Shown: one piece after another, positions 16,306 through 19,782 of the stretch | Numbering within the stretch: the stretch's first letter is position 1 | Layout: the number at the start of each line of letters is the position of its first letter | Assembly (NCBI GenBank): GCA_943704525.1 | Contig: CALSCQ010000860.1 | Location: forward strand, 7,501 to 27,282 | Origin: Pigoraptor vietnamica | Lineage: Eukaryota > Opisthokonta > Filasterea | Length of the DNA stretch: 19,782 bases | Direction of reading: 5' to 3' | Made by a program: the position numbers and the translations under genes | The notes under the pieces: generated by a model | What the model was told of the DNA's origin: nothing | Seen by the model: only the letters and a program-made list of their open reading frames with translations | Database searches by the model: none

Positions 16306-19300
16306 ATGATGAATCCGCTTTCGTTCCCCGCGGCGTACTTTGTTACGGGTGGGACGGCGCCGTTGCCCGATCTCGGTCGCAATTTTGAGCTTCAGTTTCT
16401 CGATACGATGGACCTCAAGCCGGAGGATGCGCTCTCTGTGCCTGGCCTTGGTCGCGCCATGAAGAAGGAGGTCGACGATGACGAGACGACGGGCGACATT
16501 TTTGCGGACGCTTGCATAGCGGCGTCTGCAGCGGGGTCGCCGTTCCCCGCCGGCGGCAGTGCGAGTGGGCTTCAGGTCCGCGTTCTCGGCATTCCTCAGA
16601 GTGGCGCAAAGTCACGAGTGGAGACGCAGATCAAACTCTGTCTGCAGCTTGTGACGGCGTCTGGCGAGAAGGTGTCGTCGTGGAGCCACCTTATACTCCC
16701 CGAACACCTCGTCGCGCGCGAGCGGCCCAGCAGGCAACCGAAGGCCGACGTCGTCCACGACCGCTCTCTGTTTCTCGAGGCCCATGTCGTGTGCGCGTCG
16801 GACAGGAGCAAGCGCGTTCTCACGTGCTTTGGGTGCGTTCAGCGCGAGCGCAAGCGCCTCCGCCGCCGCAAGGACCCAGGGAATGCGTCCGACGCTCCGA
16901 TGGACGCCGTCGACGACGCCGAGACGGACCCGAACGACAACATACACGCGGACCAGCAGAAGATTCTGATCTTCAACTGCGCGGGAACGGTTGACTTTTC
17001 GAGCGGCGACACGATCCTGCCGACGCGCATCACGTGCTACTGCAGGCACCACAACGAAAAGGTCGGGTTCTGCATCTGCTTCACGCTCCGCGACAGCGCG
17101 GGAAACATTGTTGCGGAGGGCCTCTCGCCGCCCGTGCTCATCACGGACGACCACAAGTCTGCGAAGATGCGCGGGGCTAAGCGCGCGAGGACCCTGAGCG
17201 ACGACGGCGGCGCCGACTCGTACGTCCCGACACCCGTCTCGCCGCTCTCTCCCTCTGCGGTGTCTCCCGTGAATTCGGCTGTTGCTGCGATGGCGGCTGC
17301 GGCGGGGCTTGGCACGCTCGGAATGCTGCCTGCGGAGCCCGCGTTTATTCTGCCGAAGAAGCGGCAGTCGCTCGAGGCGGAAGTCCAGCTGCTTGCAAGT
17401 GAGTTTTGTGCGCCTTCTCTATCACCACCTTTGTTGTGGAGTCGATTGGCATTTGTTTGTGTTCTAAGGTAATCGGCATCTCAACACGCACACGTGAACG
17501 ATGTGTGACTCACTCTCTTGCGCTGCTGCAGCAGCGCCGATGGTGGCGCGCCTCATCCCTTCGGAGGGGCCGATCTTCGGTGGCATTGAGTGCACCGTCC
17601 TCGGCTCGAACTTTCAAGGTACGTTGCCCTGCCGTTTGTGCGTTCGCGCATGTCGTTCGCGCGATATGCTCGGTGGTCTGTATGGCAGCGACGTTTTCCG
17701 TCTGCGCGCGTCGATGTATGTGGTCATTTTGTCTGCGTGCACCTAATATCCCGATGCGTGCTCACGTCCTTCTGACCTCGTGTGCAGCGGGCAACACTGT
17801 GCGGTTTGGCGAAATGGACGCGTTCCCGACGCACTTTTGGGGCGGCAACACGCTCCTCTGCATAGTCCCACCGGCGCTCACTCCCGGCCCCGTGCCGGTG
17901 ACGATCAAGGGGCAGCCGGCATCCCCCATTCCCGTACTCTTCACGTACAAGGACGATGCCGACCGCGCGCTCATGGAGCTTGCGCTGCAGGTCGTCGGCC
18001 TCAAGATGACCGGGAAGCTCGAGGACGCGCGGCAGGTGCGTTGGGGCAAGTGTCTGACTGGGGCTTATTGGTGAACTGGAGATTTTGTTGTCCTTTGAGC
18101 TTGCTCGACTGCTGGGTGTTTTTTTTTTTTTTTTTTTTTTTCTGCTTGCGTCCCCATCAAACCCGCTGCCCAAGGATGCTTACCTTACGGCCTTGCTTGC
18201 GCAGGTGGCCATGCACATTATGGACAGGAGCGTCAACGGCGACCGCACGACGACGACTGGCGGCGCGGCCGGTTGGGACGGCGTGGGTTCGATGGTCTCG
18301 CTGTTGAATGACGCGACGGGGGGTCCCCTTCAGCGCGAACGCTTTGTCGATTTTGAGTCGGCGCTTCTCGGCTGCGCGATGTACGTCGTGTCGGACGAGA
18401 CCCTGCGCGTAGGCGACCTTTCGCTCCAGGTGCGTTTGCAGCAGTGCGTGTGTGTGCACGTACGTGCGTGCGTGCGTGCGTTCGTTGTTGTGTTTCTGCG
18501 AAGCGATGAATTGTCACATCTCACTCTTTGTGCTCTTGCAGAACGCCAAGCGGCAGACGCTTCTCTCCCTCGCCGCATTCCGTGGGTTCGGTCGCCTCGT
18601 CCGCTTCCTCCTCGACAATGGCGCGGAACCGAACATGCGCGATGCAAACGGCTACACGGGTGAGTGGCCCCGTCTATTACGCTATCGTTCTTATTGGGTC
18701 GAAGCGCAATCGTTACTCTCCTTAGCTTTCTTCTGTCTGTCTTGGCTAATCGTCGGGTCAAATTTCGCCCTCGCGCGCAGCCCTTCACTACGCGGCGTGG
18801 CGCGGCGACTCGCGCATGGTTGTGGACCTCCTTGCGGCCGGCGCGCTCACGGACATTGAGGCGCACACCGGAACGCTCCCCTGCGAGCTCACGAACCCGG
18901 ACATCGCCGCCGTCATCGTTGGCGCGTACATTGACACGGCCGAGTTTGCCGACGAGTGCGAGCGCTTTGCGACGGCCCCTACGTCCCCGGCAAAGACGCC
19001 CGTGGCCGAGCGCCGCTACCTTTCCTTCGAGGACGAGCCGTGTACCGTTGCCGCGCTGAGGCCACTGACGGTGATTGCACCGGCGCCGATCGAGTCACTT
19101 CCGATACGCGTGGCAGCTGTTGCGCGACCGGCGCCGCTCTTCCGGTCCATTCCTCCTGTCACGGAGCACCCGGCGTACCAGTTGGGCTCCCTCCCGCCGT
19201 CGCCTCCGTCGCTGTCGGCCCCGGGGACGCCGCCGCTTTCGCCGTCGCACGCGCCGTTCTTCCCGTGCGACGAGGAGCTGGTCATATCCGGGTCTGCGGA

Positions 19301-19647
19301 GAGCGAGGGCGCGAGCTCGTCCTTGCTCAGCGACGACGAAGGCGCGGAGAGCGACGGAACGGTCGAGTACATTTCGGACGACAGCGGCGCGGGGATGGTG
19401 AGCGCGTACGCGAACGTGTCGCGCAAGTCGCTGGCGATGTGCCCGTCGGGTGCGGGCGCCTTCCTCGGGCTGTTTTCGCACGGCACGTCCTCGAGCGAGA
19501 AGCAGCGTCACAACGACGCCAACGTCATTGACGTGTCGGAGGGTGCGATGTCGGACATGGAGCAGTACCAGTCGCCCAAGCACCTGAAAAAGATGCAGCG
19601 AAAGCGGGACCGTCTGCTCTACAACTTTTGGATCCCGCTCTTGATCG
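16306..19647 (+). CDS. MGA2: Mga2/Spt23-like membrane-tethered transcription factor, 5' part
   Basis: Coding exons are 16306-17398, 17532-17618, 17788-18035, 18205-18429, 18542-18659 and 18781-19647; the gene continues beyond the window (at least 879 residues; yeast Mga2 has about 1,100). Visible regions in order are: the Spt23/Mga2 homology region (residues about 89-285) with SRVETQIKLCLQL, basic RERKRLRRRK (180-189, nuclear-signal-like), RITCYCRHHNEKVGF and ITDDHKS; an IPT/TIG domain (about 366-455) with PSEGPIFGGIECTVLGSNFQ; two ankyrin repeats (about 552-635) with NANGYT-like turn DANGYTALHYAAWRGD; an acidic Ser-rich linker; and the start of a hydrophobic segment (LLYNFWIPLLI), expected to be the ER anchor. 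In yeast the precursor sits in the ER, senses lipid packing, is clipped by ubiquitin-proteasome processing and activates the OLE1 desaturase gene. The same role is inferred. No LPKY or PPxY Rsp5 site is seen in this part. There is no CG-1 domain, so it is not a CAMTA. Confidence 0.93.
18119..18141. repeat. 23-nt poly-T run in Mga2-like intron 3
   Basis: An uninterrupted T run lies about 60 nt before the exon 4 acceptor. Its exact length may be unreliable because homopolymers are error-prone. Confidence 0.85.
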
Positions 19648-19669
19648 GTACGCGCGCGCGCATGTGTGT

Positions 19670-19686
19670 GTGGTGTGGTGTGGTGT

Positions 19687-19782
<96 letters not shown>
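19670..19782. repeat. (TGGTG)n then (TG)n microsatellite running off the window
   Basis: After the donor GTACGC of the last visible intron there are about five copies of a GTGTG/TGGTG pentamer, then an uninterrupted TG run from about 19689 to the last base. The repeat end, and hence the next exon, is not visible. Confidence 0.95.

Overview
The window is nuclear DNA from a gene-dense, intron-rich, GC-rich eukaryote. The genes have GT-AG introns of about 110-500 nt with donors of the form GTRNGT. They encode cytosolic chaperonin, complex I and 80S ribosome subunits. Three features point to a unicellular opisthokont: a fungal-type Mga2/Spt23 membrane-tethered transcription factor, an animal-type RIMOC1 (C5orf51/UPF0600) protein, and a large protein packed with phosphotyrosine-style motifs. 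The last of these favours a holozoan-grade protist with tyrosine kinases over a true fungus. This placement is inference; no species is identified.

Layout. 69-1103 (+): 3' part of a RIMOC1-family gene, with its 5' end outside the window. 1394-7320 (-): one large gene read here as two exons, giving a 1900-residue scaffold. It has tandem YxxP repeats, nine RRxS motifs, ITAM-like TYAT[VL] repeats, a degenerate SH3-like domain and an acidic tyrosine tail. 7321-8027: AT-rich divergent intergenic region. 8028-9070 (+): NDUFB7 in three exons. 9573-10274 (-): RPL32 in two exons. 10275-11518: divergent promoter region with a double CACGTG, a CArG box, a TATA box and CT/GA tracts. 11519-14439 (+): CCT5 in nine coding exons. 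14748-15521 (-): a Nudix hydrolase in three exons. 15522-16305: divergent intergenic region containing a diverged copy of a sequence module also found upstream of CCT5. 16306-19647 (+): Mga2/Spt23-like gene, which runs out of the window in an intron made of (TG)n.

The genes are not an operon or a functional cluster. They are arranged as alternating convergent and divergent pairs. Four are housekeeping genes (translation, protein folding, respiration, nucleotide-type hydrolysis), one belongs to Rab7/endolysosomal traffic, one to membrane-lipid-responsive transcription, and one is the unrecognised signalling scaffold. The scaffold is the most original item. Its architecture recalls p130Cas (YxxP substrate region) and ADAP/FYB (SH3-like fold followed by an IYDDI-type tyrosine motif), but I recognise no direct orthologue. 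Introns are rich in TG and CT microsatellites and carry several recent tandem duplications. No tRNA, rRNA, transposon or CRISPR was found.
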